The notes beneath the pieces were generated by a model that did no database searches, had not been told where the DNA came from, and worked only from the letters and a program-made list of their open reading frames with translations. DNA of 61,200 nucleotides from Thermomonas sp. GTDB taxonomy: Bacteria > Pseudomonadota > Gammaproteobacteria > Xanthomonadales > Xanthomonadaceae. The position numbers and the translations under genes are program-made. The stretch covers positions 1-61,200 of the forward strand of contig NZ_JAMQHN010000119.1 of NCBI RefSeq assembly GCF_025993755.1. The letters are read 5' to 3'. Positions 50,362-59,894 of the stretch are shown here, piece by piece (the stretch's first letter is position 1; every line of letters begins with the position of its first letter).

Positions 50362-51638
50362 CATCCACGACGAACCGTTTGATGTTGGCGGCAGCCGCTG
50401 CTGGGCTGCTGACCGTGGGACTCGGTGCCGGCTACTGGTGGACGCAGCGCCATGCCGGCCACGACCTGAAGCAAACGGCCACGCCAATGGCGAGCCAGAC
50501 CGAGCGCAAGGTCCTGTACTGGTACGACCCGATGGCGCCGGACCAGCACTTCGACAAGGCCGGCAAGTCGCCCTTCATGGACATGCAGTTGGTGCCCAAG
50601 TACGCCGACGAAGTCGCCGGCGGCAGCGTGCGCATCGACGCCGGATTGCAGCAGAGTGTCGGCATCCGCACTGCGCAAGTCGAAATCGGCCGCTTGGCGT
50701 CCACGGTGCGCGTGCCGGGCACGCTGACCTGGGATTTGCGTCAGGAATCGGTGGTGAGCGCCCGCGTCGAAGGCCTCGTAAGCCACGTGCAGGTGAAAGC
50801 CCCGTACACGAAGGTAGCGCGCGGCCAGCCGCTGGCCTCGCTGCTGGCACCGAGTTGGAGCAGTGCACTGGCCGAGGCGCGGGCCTTGCGCCAGGCGCAG
50901 TCGGCTTCGGCGCGGGAACTACAGTCTGCCGCCCAGCAACGCCTGCGCGTGTTGGGCGTGCCTGGCGGCATGGCCCGCGACGGCAGCGTAACGCTGAGCG
51001 CACCGAAACACGGTGTCGTCACCGAAGTGCTCGCCCGCGAAGGTCAGACGGTGATGCCGGGCACACCACTATTCCGCATCAACGGCACCGACACGCTGTG
51101 GCTGGAAGCGGCGATCCCGCAGGCCAGTGCGATGGCGTTGCGTCCTGGTACTCCGGTGGAAGCCGTCGTCAGCGCAGCGCCTGGTCAGACGTTCGTCGGT
51201 GAGGTCGAAGCGCTGTTGCCGCTGGTCGATACCACCAGCCGCACACAGCGGGCGCGCATCGTGCTGCGCAATCCCAATGGCGTCCTGGCGCCTGGCATGT
51301 TCGCCGAGGTGACGCTGCAACCACAGGATGGTGCCGCAGTGCCGCTGGTACCGACCGAGGCACTGATCGCCACTGGTGCCGATAGCCGCGTGATCGTGCA
51401 AGACGCCGACGGCGGCTTCCGTCCCGTCCGGGTGCGCGCCGGACGCAGCAGTGGTGGGCGCACGGAGATCCTCGCCGGGCTTACTGGCCGCGAGAAGATC
51501 GTGGTCTCAGGCCAGTTTCTGATCGATTCGGAGGCGAGTCTGTCCGGTGCGCTGGAACGCCTGAATGACACCTCCACCAAACCAACGCCAACCACGAGCG
51601 CCCCCAGGCCGGGCTTGCCGATGGGAGACCGGCAATGA
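50358..51638 (+). CDS. cusB: Copper/silver efflux periplasmic adaptor, CusB family
   Basis: Adaptor of 426 residues. An N-terminal anchor or signal segment ([19 protein letters not shown]) is followed by a heavy-metal-binding domain at residues 51-86 ([31 protein letters not shown]), typical of CusB. The adaptor domains are visible ([58 protein letters not shown]). Overlaps both neighbours by 4 nt, a tightly coupled operon. Confidence 0.92.
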   Translation: MTSTTNRLMLAAAAAGLLTVGLGAGYWWTQRHAGHDLKQTATPMASQTERKVLYWYDPMAPDQHFDKAGKSPFMDMQLVPKYADEVAGGSVRIDAGLQQSVGIRTAQVEIGRLASTVRVPGTLTWDLRQESVVSARVEGLVSHVQVKAPYTKVARGQPLASLLAPSWSSALAEARALRQAQSASARELQSAAQQRLRVLGVPGGMARDGSVTLSAPKHGVVTEVLAREGQTVMPGTPLFRINGTDTLWLEAAIPQASAMALRPGTPVEAVVSAAPGQTFVGEVEALLPLVDTTSRTQRARIVLRNPNGVLAPGMFAEVTLQPQDGAAVPLVPTEALIATGADSRVIVQDADGGFRPVRVRAGRSSGGRTEILAGLTGREKIVVSGQFLIDSEASLSGALERLNDTSTKPTPTTSAPRPGLPMGDRQ

Positions 51639-54600
51639 TCGCCGCCCTGATTCGCGCCGCGATTACGCATCGCGTGTTCGTGCTGTTGGCCGCACTGGTC
51701 TTGGCCCTGATCGGCACATACTCGGTGACGCGCACGCCGATCGATGCGCTGCCCGATCTGTCCGATACCCAGGTGATCATCCGCACCAGCTACCCGGGCC
51801 AATCGCCGCAGGTGGTCGAGGATCAGGTCACTTATCCGCTGGCTACCACGATGCTGTCGGTGCCTGGCGCGACGACGGTGCGCGCCTTCTCGTTCTTCGG
51901 CGACTCCTACGTCGACGTGCTGTTCGATGACAGCACCGACCTGTACTGGGCGCGCTCGCGGGTGCTGGAGTACCTGAGCCAGGCACGCGATCGCCTGCCG
52001 GCCGGCGTCACGCCCGCGCTCGGCCCCGATGCCACGGGACTCGGCTGGATCTACGAATACGCGCTGGTCGATCGCACCGGCCAACACGATCTTGGCCAGT
52101 TGCGTGCGCTGCAGGACTGGTTCCTGCGCTATCAGCTCAAGACCGTGCCGAATGTCGCCGAAGTGGCGACTTTGGGCGGTATGGAGCGCGCGTGGCAGAT
52201 CGTGCCCGATCCGCAGGCGCTGGCCGCCCGCGGCGTCACCGTGGCGCAGTTGGTCGATGCGGTGCGCAACGCGAACGGTGCTAACGGGGGCTCGGTGATC
52301 GAGCAGGGCGAAGCAGAGCTGATGGTGCGCAGCGAAGGCTACCTGAAGAGCCGCGTGGACTTCGAAAACGTGCCGGTCACCACCGACGCCAGCGGCGTGC
52401 CGGTGCTGCTGCGTGACGTGGCGGTTGTGCGGCGGGGTCCGACGTTCCGCCGCGGTCTCGCCGAGTTGGACGGGCAAGGCGAAGTGGTTGGCGGCATCAT
52501 CGTGATGCGCACGGGCAAGAATGCGAAGGCCACCATCGCCGCCGTGAAAGCACGGCTGGCGGAACTGCAGCGCAGCCTGCCGGCCGGCGTCGAGATCGTG
52601 CCCACCTATGACCGCTCGCGGCTGATCGACGCCGCGGTGAGCAATTTGTGGAGCAAGTTGTTCGAGGAATTCCTGGTGGTGACGCTGGTCTGCGTGTTGT
52701 TTCTTGTGCACCTGCGCTCGGCGCTGGTAGCCGTGATCACGCTGCCGCTGGGCGTACTGGTCGCCTTCATTGCACTGCATCTGCAAGGCGTCACGGCGAA
52801 CCTGATGTCGCTCGGTGGTATCGCGATCGCGATCGGCGCGATGGTGGATGCGGCGATCGTGATGATCGAGAACACCCACAAGCATCTGGAGCATTGGCGT
52901 AACGCGAACGACGGACGTGAACCACAAGGCGCAGAACGGTGGTCGCTGATCGCCGACGCTGCCGCCGAGGTGGGGCCCGCGTTGTTTGTGAGCCTGTTGA
53001 TCATCGCGCTTTCGTTCGTGCCGGTATTTGCGCTGCAGGGACAAGAAGGCAAGCTGTTCAAGCCGCTGGCTTTCACCAAGACCTACGCGATGGCTGCAGC
53101 AGCCGGGCTCGCGGTGACGCTGGTGCCGGTGCTGATGGGCTATCTGATTCGCGGGCGTATTCGGCCGGAACACGCCAACCCGCTCAACCGCGGCCTGATC
53201 GCGTTGTACCGGCCGATCCTGGAAGCGGTGCTGCGCTACCCGAAAGTGACCCTGACGTTGGCCGGGGTATTGCTGCTTACCGCGCTGCTGCCGCTCAGCC
53301 GGCTCGGCAGCGAGTTCATGCCCGCGATGGATGAAGGCACGTTGTTGTACATGCCCACGGCACTGCCGGGGCTGTCCGCCGGCAAGGCCTCGCAACTGCT
53401 GCAGTTGACCGATCGAATGATCAAGACCGTGCCCGAGGTCGATCATGTGTTTGGCAAGGCGGGGCGAGCCGAAACGGCCACCGATCCGGCGCCGCTGGAA
53501 ATGTTCGAGACCACGATCACCTTCAAGCCGAAGGACCAGTGGCGGCCCGGGATGACGATGGACAAAATCAAGGCGGAACTGGACAAGGCGGTACACGTGC
53601 CGGGACTGACGAACCTGTTCGTGCCGCCGATCCGCAACCGCATCGATATGCTCTCCACCGGCATCAAGAGCCCGATCGGCATCAAGGTGCTGGGTAGCGA
53701 CCTGGCCACACTGCAAAATGTGGCCGATCGGATCGAGACGGTGGCGAAGACCGTGCCCGGTGTCAGCTCGGCAATTGCCGAACGCCCGACCAGTGGGCGC
53801 TACGTCGATGTGCACATCCGTCGTGATGAGGCGGCACGCTACGGGCTGTCCCAACAGCAATTGCAGCAGTTGATCGCGACGGTGGTGGGCGGTGATCCGA
53901 TCGGCCAGACCGTCGAAGGGCGCGAACGCTATCCCATCGTGGTGCGCTATCCGCGTGCCGAGCGCGACTCGATCGAGGCCTTGCGACAACTACCGATCGT
54001 CGCCGCAAACGGCGCCCAGCTCACGCTGAGTCAGGTGGCCGACATCGCGGTGGTTGCAGGACCATCCATGCTGAAAAGCGAGGGTGGCCAGTTGGCTACT
54101 TATGTCTACGTCGATACGGCCGGCAGCGATTTGGGCACGGTAGTGGCCAATCTGCAACATGCGGTGGCTAGACAAGTCAAATTGCCGCCGGGTACGACCG
54201 TGGCTTGGTCCGGTCAGTTCGAATATCTGGCCAGTGCCATGGAAAGGCTCAAGGTGGTGGTGCCGATTGCGCTGGTGATCATTTTTTTATTGATCTATGC
54301 CGTTTTCCGAAGCGTGAGCGAAGCCGCGCTGATCATGGCCAGCGTGCCGCTGGCACTGGTCGGCGGACTATGGCTGATCTGGTTGCTTGGTCATGCGGTG
54401 TCGGTGGCCACGATCATCGGCTTCATCGCGCTGGCGGGCGTCGCAGCCGAGTTTGGGGTGGTGATGCTGTTGTATCTGCACCATGCCTGGGAGCACCAAC
54501 TTGCGCTCGATCCCCACGCAGACCAGGAAGCGCTGGATGCAGCGATCCGCGAAGGTGCCGTGCAGCGCGTGCGCCCGAAGGCGATGACCGTCGCGGTCAT

Positions 54601-54814
54601 TCTCGCCGGTTTGTTTCCGATCCTGCTCGGCCACGGTGCCGGTTCGGAAGTGATGCAGCGCATTGCCGCCCCGATGATCGGCGGCATGGTCACTGCGCCA
54701 CTGTTGTCCATGCTCGTGATTCCGGCCGCATACCGGTTGCTGCACGGCCGCGCCTTGACTCGCCGCCGTTCGTCCACCCCGTCATCCCATGTCATCACAG
54801 GAGAACACCAATGA
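51635..54814 (+). CDS. cusA: Copper/silver RND efflux pump CusA
   Basis: Proton-driven RND pump of 1059 residues, exporting Cu(I)/Ag(I) from periplasm and cytosol. Helix 4 carries [21 protein letters not shown], the signature of the monovalent-metal (HME4) class. Twelve helices and two porter domains are seen. The methionine ladder that passes Cu(I) in CusA is plausible ([16 protein letters not shown]), but individual residues were not aligned. Overlaps cusB and cusF by 4 nt. Confidence 0.94.
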   Translation: MIAALIRAAITHRVFVLLAALVLALIGTYSVTRTPIDALPDLSDTQVIIRTSYPGQSPQVVEDQVTYPLATTMLSVPGATTVRAFSFFGDSYVDVLFDDSTDLYWARSRVLEYLSQARDRLPAGVTPALGPDATGLGWIYEYALVDRTGQHDLGQLRALQDWFLRYQLKTVPNVAEVATLGGMERAWQIVPDPQALAARGVTVAQLVDAVRNANGANGGSVIEQGEAELMVRSEGYLKSRVDFENVPVTTDASGVPVLLRDVAVVRRGPTFRRGLAELDGQGEVVGGIIVMRTGKNAKATIAAVKARLAELQRSLPAGVEIVPTYDRSRLIDAAVSNLWSKLFEEFLVVTLVCVLFLVHLRSALVAVITLPLGVLVAFIALHLQGVTANLMSLGGIAIAIGAMVDAAIVMIENTHKHLEHWRNANDGREPQGAERWSLIADAAAEVGPALFVSLLIIALSFVPVFALQGQEGKLFKPLAFTKTYAMAAAAGLAVTLVPVLMGYLIRGRIRPEHANPLNRGLIALYRPILEAVLRYPKVTLTLAGVLLLTALLPLSRLGSEFMPAMDEGTLLYMPTALPGLSAGKASQLLQLTDRMIKTVPEVDHVFGKAGRAETATDPAPLEMFETTITFKPKDQWRPGMTMDKIKAELDKAVHVPGLTNLFVPPIRNRIDMLSTGIKSPIGIKVLGSDLATLQNVADRIETVAKTVPGVSSAIAERPTSGRYVDVHIRRDEAARYGLSQQQLQQLIATVVGGDPIGQTVEGRERYPIVVRYPRAERDSIEALRQLPIVAANGAQLTLSQVADIAVVAGPSMLKSEGGQLATYVYVDTAGSDLGTVVANLQHAVARQVKLPPGTTVAWSGQFEYLASAMERLKVVVPIALVIIFLLIYAVFRSVSEAALIMASVPLALVGGLWLIWLLGHAVSVATIIGFIALAGVAAEFGVVMLLYLHHAWEHQLALDPHADQEALDAAIREGAVQRVRPKAMTVAVILAGLFPILLGHGAGSEVMQRIAAPMIGGMVTAPLLSMLVIPAAYRLLHGRALTRRRSSTPSSHVITGEHQ

Positions 54815-55188
54815 AGATCCCCGCCTATCTCATCACCACTTTGCTTCTGGCAGGCTGCTCGCAGGCCCCTGACAACACCGAAGCGGTGCAGGCCGCGCCC
54901 ACAGAGCAGATGCCGATGTCCGAAGCCGAGCAAGCGAAAACACCGGCCGAAGCGTCCGCTGCCGTGACGGCGTCGGCAACAGGCACCGTGCAAGCAGTCG
55001 ATGCCGCAGCCAGCAAGATCACCATCGCGCACGGCCCGGTAGAGGTGCTGCAATGGCCGGCGATGACGATGGCCTTCAAAGCCACACCCGAGCAGATCGC
55101 CTCAGTGCGGGCCGGTCAGAAAGTGCAGTTTGAGTTCACTGCCGAAGGCATGAACGCCACGATTATCCGGGTCCAGTCCATCCAATAA
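54811..55188 (+). CDS. cusF: CusF-like periplasmic copper chaperone, lipoprotein form
   Basis: A 125-residue protein with a lipoprotein signal peptide ([12 protein letters not shown]) and a C-terminal OB-fold domain with the copper site [10 protein letters not shown] (Trp plus the M-x-M pair). E. coli CusF is a soluble protein; here it is probably membrane-anchored, with a Met/Glu/Ala-rich linker of about 40 residues. Delivers Cu(I) to CusBA. GGAGAA lies 7 nt before ATG 54811, inside cusA. Last gene of the operon. Confidence 0.88.
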   Translation: MKIPAYLITTLLLAGCSQAPDNTEAVQAAPTEQMPMSEAEQAKTPAEASAAVTASATGTVQAVDAAASKITIAHGPVEVLQWPAMTMAFKATPEQIASVRAGQKVQFEFTAEGMNATIIRVQSIQ

Positions 55189-55267
55189 TTGATCCAAGCC
55201 TTGATGAAGCGCGGCGCCACCGCGTCCGATAGTCAGCTTGTGATCGAAGTTAGGGTGTTGGAGAGTC

Positions 55268-55327
55268 GCATATCACCTGAATTAAGCCGAGCCGCGAAGC
55301 GGCTTCGGCTTGAATGAACTGTTAGCC
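55268..55327 (-). repeat. Integron attC site (decayed R' box)
   Basis: Read on the minus strand it starts GGCTAAC (R'', 55321-55327), followed by TTCATTCAAGCCGAAGCCGC, TTCGCGGCTCGGCTTAATTC and ends GTGATATGC where GTTAGRY is expected. The arrangement and sequence parallel the attC of aadA cassettes. The terminal R' box differs at two places, so the site is probably no longer recombined. It directly follows the stop codon of the gene at 55329-55916. Confidence 0.8.
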
Positions 55328-55328
55328 A

Positions 55329-55916
55329 TCACTGCGGGTAGATGAAGTCACTGCTCTCAGAAGGCACGCTCTGCAAAAAGTGAGCGAGCGCTCCTAGCGA
55401 CTCAGCCCAGATGTGTGTGGCCTCTTCGCGTGTAGCGGAGTAGCCCGTGTTGATAAAAATTGTGCAAGTAAAACCAGACGAATTACTATATTCCGTGAAT
55501 GTTGCGCCTTCCAGCTCCCAATTGAACGAAGTTGGTGCGGAAAAATTAGAAGTGTGCAAGAAGCGATCGAAGTGGAAGAATATTGGAAAGTAGTTCTTTG
55601 CGTCGGCAATAGCGGACTTAGAGTTTATTGCGAACTCAATATATCCGGAGTCTCGATGTCCTTGATCGTCGTCGATAGGCCCACTTACGCAGCCTACCGA
55701 GAACAAGCCTGTCTGATGAGAATTGATTGCAAGCGCCAGATCAAGCAAGGCCGAGTCTTTAGCTAGCTCAGGTATGGCGCGGAGCGCGGCCTCATCTCCT
55801 TTGACGTACTTAAAGCCATAGTTGGCGTCGCCATCCTCTCGCAGTACTCCATCACCGCCGTATGGTATGGGCTTGGCTCGATGCCTGATGCTCAAATAGT
55901 TGGAATGTCTAGTCAT
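55329..55916 (-). CDS. Integron cassette-encoded hypothetical protein
   Basis: A 195-residue protein of unknown function. It has no signal peptide or membrane helix; motifs such as PYGGDGVLREDGDANYGFKY, DSGYIEFAINSKSAI and FPIFFHFDRFLHTS match no family I can name. Base composition is much lower in G+C than around it. The gene fills a cassette: GTTAGCC (minus strand, 55929-55935) lies 12 nt before ATG 55916, and an attC follows the stop. The open frame continues to 55964 but crosses the cassette boundary. It is inserted between cusF and acr3, inverted relative to cus. Confidence 0.7.
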   Translation of the reverse strand: MTRHSNYLSIRHRAKPIPYGGDGVLREDGDANYGFKYVKGDEAALRAIPELAKDSALLDLALAINSHQTGLFSVGCVSGPIDDDQGHRDSGYIEFAINSKSAIADAKNYFPIFFHFDRFLHTSNFSAPTSFNWELEGATFTEYSNSSGFTCTIFINTGYSATREEATHIWAESLGALAHFLQSVPSESSDFIYPQ

Positions 55917-55928
55917 ATTTGGTGTGAT

Positions 55929-55947
55929 GGCTAACGATCCGTTAGGC
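55929..55947. other. Cassette boundary, collapsed attC
   Basis: GGCTAAC-gatcc-GTTAGGC. On the minus strand this is GCCTAAC-GGATC-GTTAGCC, the outer boxes of an attC with the central part missing. GTTAGCC here is complementary to the GGCTAAC R'' of the attC at 55268-55327, as required for the two ends of one cassette. Confidence 0.6.
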
Positions 55948-55985
55948 AGTATGCCAAATGGCATCCTGAGACTCGCCTGCTCGGA

Positions 55986-57041
55986 CTATGACGCCCGAAG
56001 TCGACGCTCGTACCAGGGCTGGGATCGATTGACGATCCTGACCACCGACAGCATTACCGGCACCTCGATCAGCACGCCCACCACGGTGGCCAGCGCCGCA
56101 CCCGATTGCACGCCGAACAAGGCGACCGCGGTGGCGACGGCGAGCTCAAAGAAGTTGCTAGCACCGATCAGCGCTGACGGCCCTGCCACGCAGTGGGCGA
56201 CGCCTAGCTTACGGTTGAGCAGGTAGGCCAGGCCGGAGTTGAAATACACCTGGATCAGGATCGGCACGGCCAGAATCGCAATGATCAGCGGCTGCTCGAT
56301 GATCTGCCGGCCCTGAAAGCCGAACAACAGCACCAGCGTCGCCAACAGCGCGACCAGTGACACTGGCCCTAGTCGCGCGAGCACCGCATCCAGCCTCGCC
56401 TGACCACCACTGGCAAGCAGCCAGCGGCGAAGCAGGACGGCGACCGCGACCGGCACGAGGATGTACAGCCCGACCGAGAGCGCCAGCGTGTCCCACGGCA
56501 CCGTGATCGACGACAGCCCCAGCAACAGGGCCACCAGCGGCGCGAAGGCGACCACCATGATGGCGTCATTGAGCGCGACCTGGCTCAGGGTGAAGTTCGC
56601 ATCGCCGCGGCACAGGTTGCTCCACACGAACACCATCGCGGTGCACGGCGCGGCCGCCAGCAGGATCAGGCCGGCCATGTAGGAGTCGACCTGGTCGGGT
56701 GGCAGCCAGTCGGCGAACACATATCGGAGGAAGAACCACCCCAGCAGGGCCATCGAGAACGGCTTGACCGCCCAGTTGACGAACAGGGTGACGCCTATGC
56801 CGCGCCAGTGTTTGCCCACCTCCCGCATGGCGCCGAAGTCGACCTTCAGCAGCATCGGGATGATCATCAGCCAGATCAGGGCAGCTACTGGCAGGTTGAC
56901 CTTGGCCACCTCCATGCGGCCAAGGCTTGCGAAGGCGTCGGGCAGGAAGTGCCCCAGACCGGTGCCGACCACGATGCACAGCCCGACCCAGAGGGTCAGG
57001 TAACGTTCGAACAACCCCATGCGGGGCGCTGCCTCAGCCAT
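55986..57041 (-). CDS. acr3: Arsenite efflux transporter, ACR3 family
   Basis: Ten-helix As(III) exporter of 351 residues. The family's conserved Cys-containing helix is seen (LILLAAAPCTAMVFVWSNL), with PLIIAILAVPILIQVYFNSG and CVAGPSALIGASNFFELAVA. ATG 57041 overlaps the arsC stop by 8 nt. Last gene of arsR-arsC-acr3. Confidence 0.93.
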   Translation of the reverse strand: MAEAAPRMGLFERYLTLWVGLCIVVGTGLGHFLPDAFASLGRMEVAKVNLPVAALIWLMIIPMLLKVDFGAMREVGKHWRGIGVTLFVNWAVKPFSMALLGWFFLRYVFADWLPPDQVDSYMAGLILLAAAPCTAMVFVWSNLCRGDANFTLSQVALNDAIMVVAFAPLVALLLGLSSITVPWDTLALSVGLYILVPVAVAVLLRRWLLASGGQARLDAVLARLGPVSLVALLATLVLLFGFQGRQIIEQPLIIAILAVPILIQVYFNSGLAYLLNRKLGVAHCVAGPSALIGASNFFELAVATAVALFGVQSGAALATVVGVLIEVPVMLSVVRIVNRSQPWYERRLRAS

Positions 57042-57552
57042 CGACGGATCCCTCGTCGTCAGGTTGCACGAAGCCGATACGATCGAGCGACTCCTTCAGA
57101 GCTGCACGGTCGTCCCAGATCTCGGCCGGCAACGCCAGCAGCGCCTGCAGGCGCGCCTTGACGATGCGGTGCGCCTGGCGGAACGCCTCTCGCTTGTCCT
57201 CGTCATTGCTCTCCACCGCGGCCGGATCGGGAAGCCCCCAGTGCGCGCGCAGGAAGTCGCCGAACACGACGGGGCAGGTTTCGGCCGCCGCCGAATCGCA
57301 GACCGTCACCACCAGATCCATCGGCGCCGCATCCGCTGTCGCGAACTCGTCCCAGGACTTGCTGCGCAGGCCGGCGGTGGCGATGCCCTCGGCCGCCAGC
57401 TGGCCCAGCGCGAAGGGATTGACCGTGCCCGTCGGCTGGCTGCCGGCACTGAAGACTTCGAAGCGATGGCCGGCCCAGGCGCGAAGCGTGGCTTCGGCCA
57501 GGACGCTGCGGGCGGAGTTGCCGGTACAGAGGAAGAGGACGCGACGCTTCAC
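57034..57552 (-). CDS. arsC: Arsenate reductase, low-Mr phosphatase family
   Basis: Reduces As(V) to As(III) for export. The 172 residues start with the phosphatase-like loop FLCTGNSARS (Cys9, C-x2-N-x2-R-S). Two further cysteines in VCDSAAAETCPV form the redox relay of this class, which uses thioredoxin or a similar reductant. It follows arsR by 39 nt. Confidence 0.92.
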   Translation of the reverse strand: MKRRVLFLCTGNSARSVLAEATLRAWAGHRFEVFSAGSQPTGTVNPFALGQLAAEGIATAGLRSKSWDEFATADAAPMDLVVTVCDSAAAETCPVVFGDFLRAHWGLPDPAAVESNDEDKREAFRQAHRIVKARLQALLALPAEIWDDRAALKESLDRIGFVQPDDEGSVDG

Positions 57553-57591
57553 GGGGTGGGTTCCTTGATTGGGGAGGGGCTGAGGCGGCAG

Positions 57592-57924
57592 TCAGCAGGC
57601 GCGGGCGGTCGCCACACCAGGGCTGCAGCTCGTGTCTGAGGAGCCTGCGCAGCAGTTATGAGTCAGATAGGCGACCAGGACGTTCATGGCATCAAAGTTG
57701 GCGCGGTAACAAACGTTACGGCCCCGGCTCTCGCTGCTGATCAGGCCGGCATGCACGAGTTCCTTCAGGTGGAAGGACAGGGTGGCGCCGGGTACGGCCA
57801 ACGCCTCGCCGATTTCGCCTGCCATGCGGCCGTCCGGACCGGCTTCGACCAGCAATCGGAAGATTGCAAGCCGGGTGGCGTGGCCCAGCGCCGTCAGCGC
57901 GGTGATTACCTGATTCGTTTCCAT
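57592..57924 (-). CDS. arsR: Arsenic-responsive repressor ArsR
   Basis: Winged-helix repressor of 110 residues (ALGHATRLAIFRLLVEAGPDG; VPGATLSFHLKELVHAGLISSE). There is no CxC in the recognition helix as in the E. coli protein. Instead a C-terminal cluster CCAGSSDTSC resembles the Acidithiobacillus-type As(III) site, which uses C-terminal cysteines. Start at ATG 57924. It represses its own operon through the promoter at 57931-57959. Confidence 0.92.
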   Translation of the reverse strand: METNQVITALTALGHATRLAIFRLLVEAGPDGRMAGEIGEALAVPGATLSFHLKELVHAGLISSESRGRNVCYRANFDAMNVLVAYLTHNCCAGSSDTSCSPGVATARAC

Positions 57925-57930
57925 TTTTCT

Positions 57931-57959
57931 AGAATAATCGAATGAATATTGAACGGCAA
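57931..57959 (-). promoter_or_regulatory. arsR promoter with operator dyad
   Basis: On the minus strand -35 TTGCCG (57954-57959), 17-bp spacer, -10 TATTCT (57931-57936). An A+T-rich near-palindrome AATAATCGAATGAATATT lies in the spacer, a suitable ArsR operator. Only 6 nt separate the -10 from the ATG, so the message may be almost leaderless. Confidence 0.6.
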
Positions 57960-58326
57960 TCACCCCGAATCCAGCCCCCATCTCGAACAGAAAGCAGTGC
58001 TATGCGCGCATAGCGTCAGCGGGAGGGGCCACCCGACGCTGTTTTCTTACCGAACCCCTGCCAACCCTCTCTTCGGCTATTCGGTTGGCATCTCAGCTCC
58101 CAGTGAGCGGCACGAACGTGGGGCTAACTCTCCACACGGTCAACCACGTCATCAGAACCGAGCGCAGGCGGCCCAACGCACCGTCCATGCTCGTACTGTC
58201 CGGCAGCCCCCTGCTCGTGCAGCTTGCGGATGAAAAGGCCATCGAGCGCCACCGCCACGGCGGACGAATAGCTGCACTGTCAGCACCGACTTGGTCGTCC
58301 AGCGATTCAGAACCACACATCGCACC
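57960..58326. other. Intergenic region between ars and czcD units
   Basis: 367 bases without a supported gene. Minor open frames on both strands show no family I recognise. The sequence may hold a decayed gene or the former end of an inserted element, but no repeats or element ends were found. Confidence 0.35.
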
Positions 58327-59223
58327 TCACGATCGATTGCACTCCTCCGCGCACGGCGTCAACTCTACCTGCAGTGTGACGTGGTGAACGTTGAACCGCC
58401 CCTCCAGCGTCTCGGTCAATGTGCGTCGCACCTGCTCTGCATCTACGCCGCCGTCCTGTAGCACCACGTGGGCGGTCAGGATCGGTTGCTGTGACCCCAG
58501 CGCCCATACGTGAAGGTCATGGATCTCGCGCACGCCAGGGCAGGCACGTAGCGCGCCACGAATCGCTTCTAGATCTATCCCTACCGGCACACCTTGCATC
58601 AACACATGGCCGGCTTGGCGCAGCAACGTCCAGGTGCGCGGGAGCACCCACAGGCCGATCAGCACGGCAATGATTGGATCGACCACGGTCCAACCGGTGA
58701 AGTGAATGACGAGCGCGCCCATAATCACGCCGACCGATCCCAGCATGTCGCTCCAGACCTCCAGATAGGCACCCCGCACGTTCAAGCTGGTGCCGCTACC
58801 GGCCTTGAGCAGGCGCATTGAGATCAGGTTCACCACTAGCCCGATGGTCGCAATCACCAGCATGCCTCCGGAGGCCACTTCTGGCGGCTGCCGAAAGCGA
58901 CCCACCGCCTCCCACAGGATGTAGCCGGCCACGACGAACAGCAGGCCGCCGTTGATCATCGCGCCGATGGCCTCCATGCGGGCATAGCCGTAGGTACGTC
59001 TGGCGTCGGGCGGGCGCCGGCTGAGCCGCACTGCAAACAACGAGATCGCCAGCGCGATCACGTCGGTCATCATGTGCGCCGCGTCGGACAACAGCGCCAG
59101 GCTGTTGGTCAACAGGCCGCCAACGACCTCCGCGACCAGGAACGCCGATGTCAGGCCGAACGCCCACCACAGCGGCCTCTCATGCCTGATTTCGCTGGTG
59201 CCGTGATCGTGACCTGCACCCAT
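58327..59223 (-). CDS. czcD: Cation diffusion facilitator exporter (CzcD family)
   Basis: Proton-coupled exporter of Zn2+, Cd2+ or Co2+. The 298 residues have six helices and the metal-site motifs in helix 2 (LALLSDAAHMMTDV) and helix 5 (SDMLGSVGVIMGA), followed by a cytosolic metal-sensing domain (REIHDLHVWALGSQQPILTAH). The short N-terminus has HDHG. ATG 59223 overlaps the upstream stop by 1 nt (TGATG), so it is coupled to the PII-like gene. Confidence 0.9.
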   Translation of the reverse strand: MGAGHDHGTSEIRHERPLWWAFGLTSAFLVAEVVGGLLTNSLALLSDAAHMMTDVIALAISLFAVRLSRRPPDARRTYGYARMEAIGAMINGGLLFVVAGYILWEAVGRFRQPPEVASGGMLVIATIGLVVNLISMRLLKAGSGTSLNVRGAYLEVWSDMLGSVGVIMGALVIHFTGWTVVDPIIAVLIGLWVLPRTWTLLRQAGHVLMQGVPVGIDLEAIRGALRACPGVREIHDLHVWALGSQQPILTAHVVLQDGGVDAEQVRRTLTETLEGRFNVHHVTLQVELTPCAEECNRS

Positions 59224-59546
59224 CACCGGTCTCCTGTGACTGCTTGACCCACACGCCAGGCGTGGTCCACCGGATGGACGAAGACGGCCCCCGAGGGGAG
59301 GCCGCCAACGTGTCCTTTTTCTCGAATTAGCCCGACGACTTGCTCGACACGCGCGTCTTCGCAGTAGGCTTCCAGCCGGATCTCTGGCTCGCCCTCTGCG
59401 CCCATGTCCGGTCGCGTGATGGGTGCGTCGGGTTGCACGACGCCATGCGCACGACTGAGCGACAGGTGGTATAGGTCCGCTCGTTCAAGCGCACGCACAA
59501 CCGGCCCGGCGTGGGAGGGATGGACGAATGCGACGATCAGTTTCAT
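59223..59546 (-). CDS. PII-like protein, divergent copy
   Basis: A 107-residue ferredoxin-like protein (MKLIVAFVHPSHAGPVVRAL; PEIRLEAYCEDARVEQVV; GAVFVHPVDHAWRVG) of the same superfamily as the genes at 35182 and 59574 but clearly different in sequence, with a longer loop (AHGVVQPDAPITRPDM). It lies between the second PII-like gene and czcD. A sensing role is inferred from form only. Start at ATG 59546, after a short TTG-started extension. Confidence 0.72.
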   Translation of the reverse strand: MKLIVAFVHPSHAGPVVRALERADLYHLSLSRAHGVVQPDAPITRPDMGAEGEPEIRLEAYCEDARVEQVVGLIREKGHVGGLPSGAVFVHPVDHAWRVGQAVTGDR

Positions 59547-59573
59547 GGTGGTATCCCTCAAGCGCCCACACGC

Positions 59574-59894
59574 TCATGGCGTGTCGTTGATTGGCATCGA
59601 TTGTTCGATCGTACTGACGTAGATCCAGCCCGCGTCTGCGTGGCCGGTACGCCCTACGGTCCGGAAAATCTCGGCCGCCTTCGCAACGTCATCGTCTTCA
59701 CAGAACAACTCCATCTGTATTTCATTGATGACCTTGTCGCCCAACTCGACCGAGTACTGCTGCTCGCGCGCACTGAGTGCGCGTAGCAGGCCTTTCACGT
59801 CGAACAGGCTCAGTCGCTGGAAACCGGCAGCCTCCAGTGCGTGGATCAGATCAGTGACCCGGTTGCGGTGCACGAACGCCTTGATCTGTTTCAT
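59574..59894 (-). CDS. PII-like protein associated with RND efflux (second copy)
   Basis: 106 residues, differing from the copy at 35182-35502 at only about 15 positions by eye (HRNRVTDLIHALEAAGFQ; EIQMELFCEDDDVAKAAEIF; AGWIYVSTIEQSMPI). It overlaps the second czcA by 4 nt in exactly the same way. The pairing of this small protein with this pump is therefore conserved through a duplication or two separate acquisitions. Confidence 0.8.
   Translation of the reverse strand: MKQIKAFVHRNRVTDLIHALEAAGFQRLSLFDVKGLLRALSAREQQYSVELGDKVINEIQMELFCEDDDVAKAAEIFRTVGRTGHADAGWIYVSTIEQSMPINDTP

Noticed and set aside
54205-55188. cusF extended upstream as a 327-residue protein
   Set aside because: The upstream part is an alternate frame of cusA; a good ribosome-binding site and lipoprotein signal mark the start at 54811.
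58085-58387. A 100-codon plus-strand frame between arsR and czcD
   Set aside because: It overlaps the czcD 3' end on the other strand and shows no family features.
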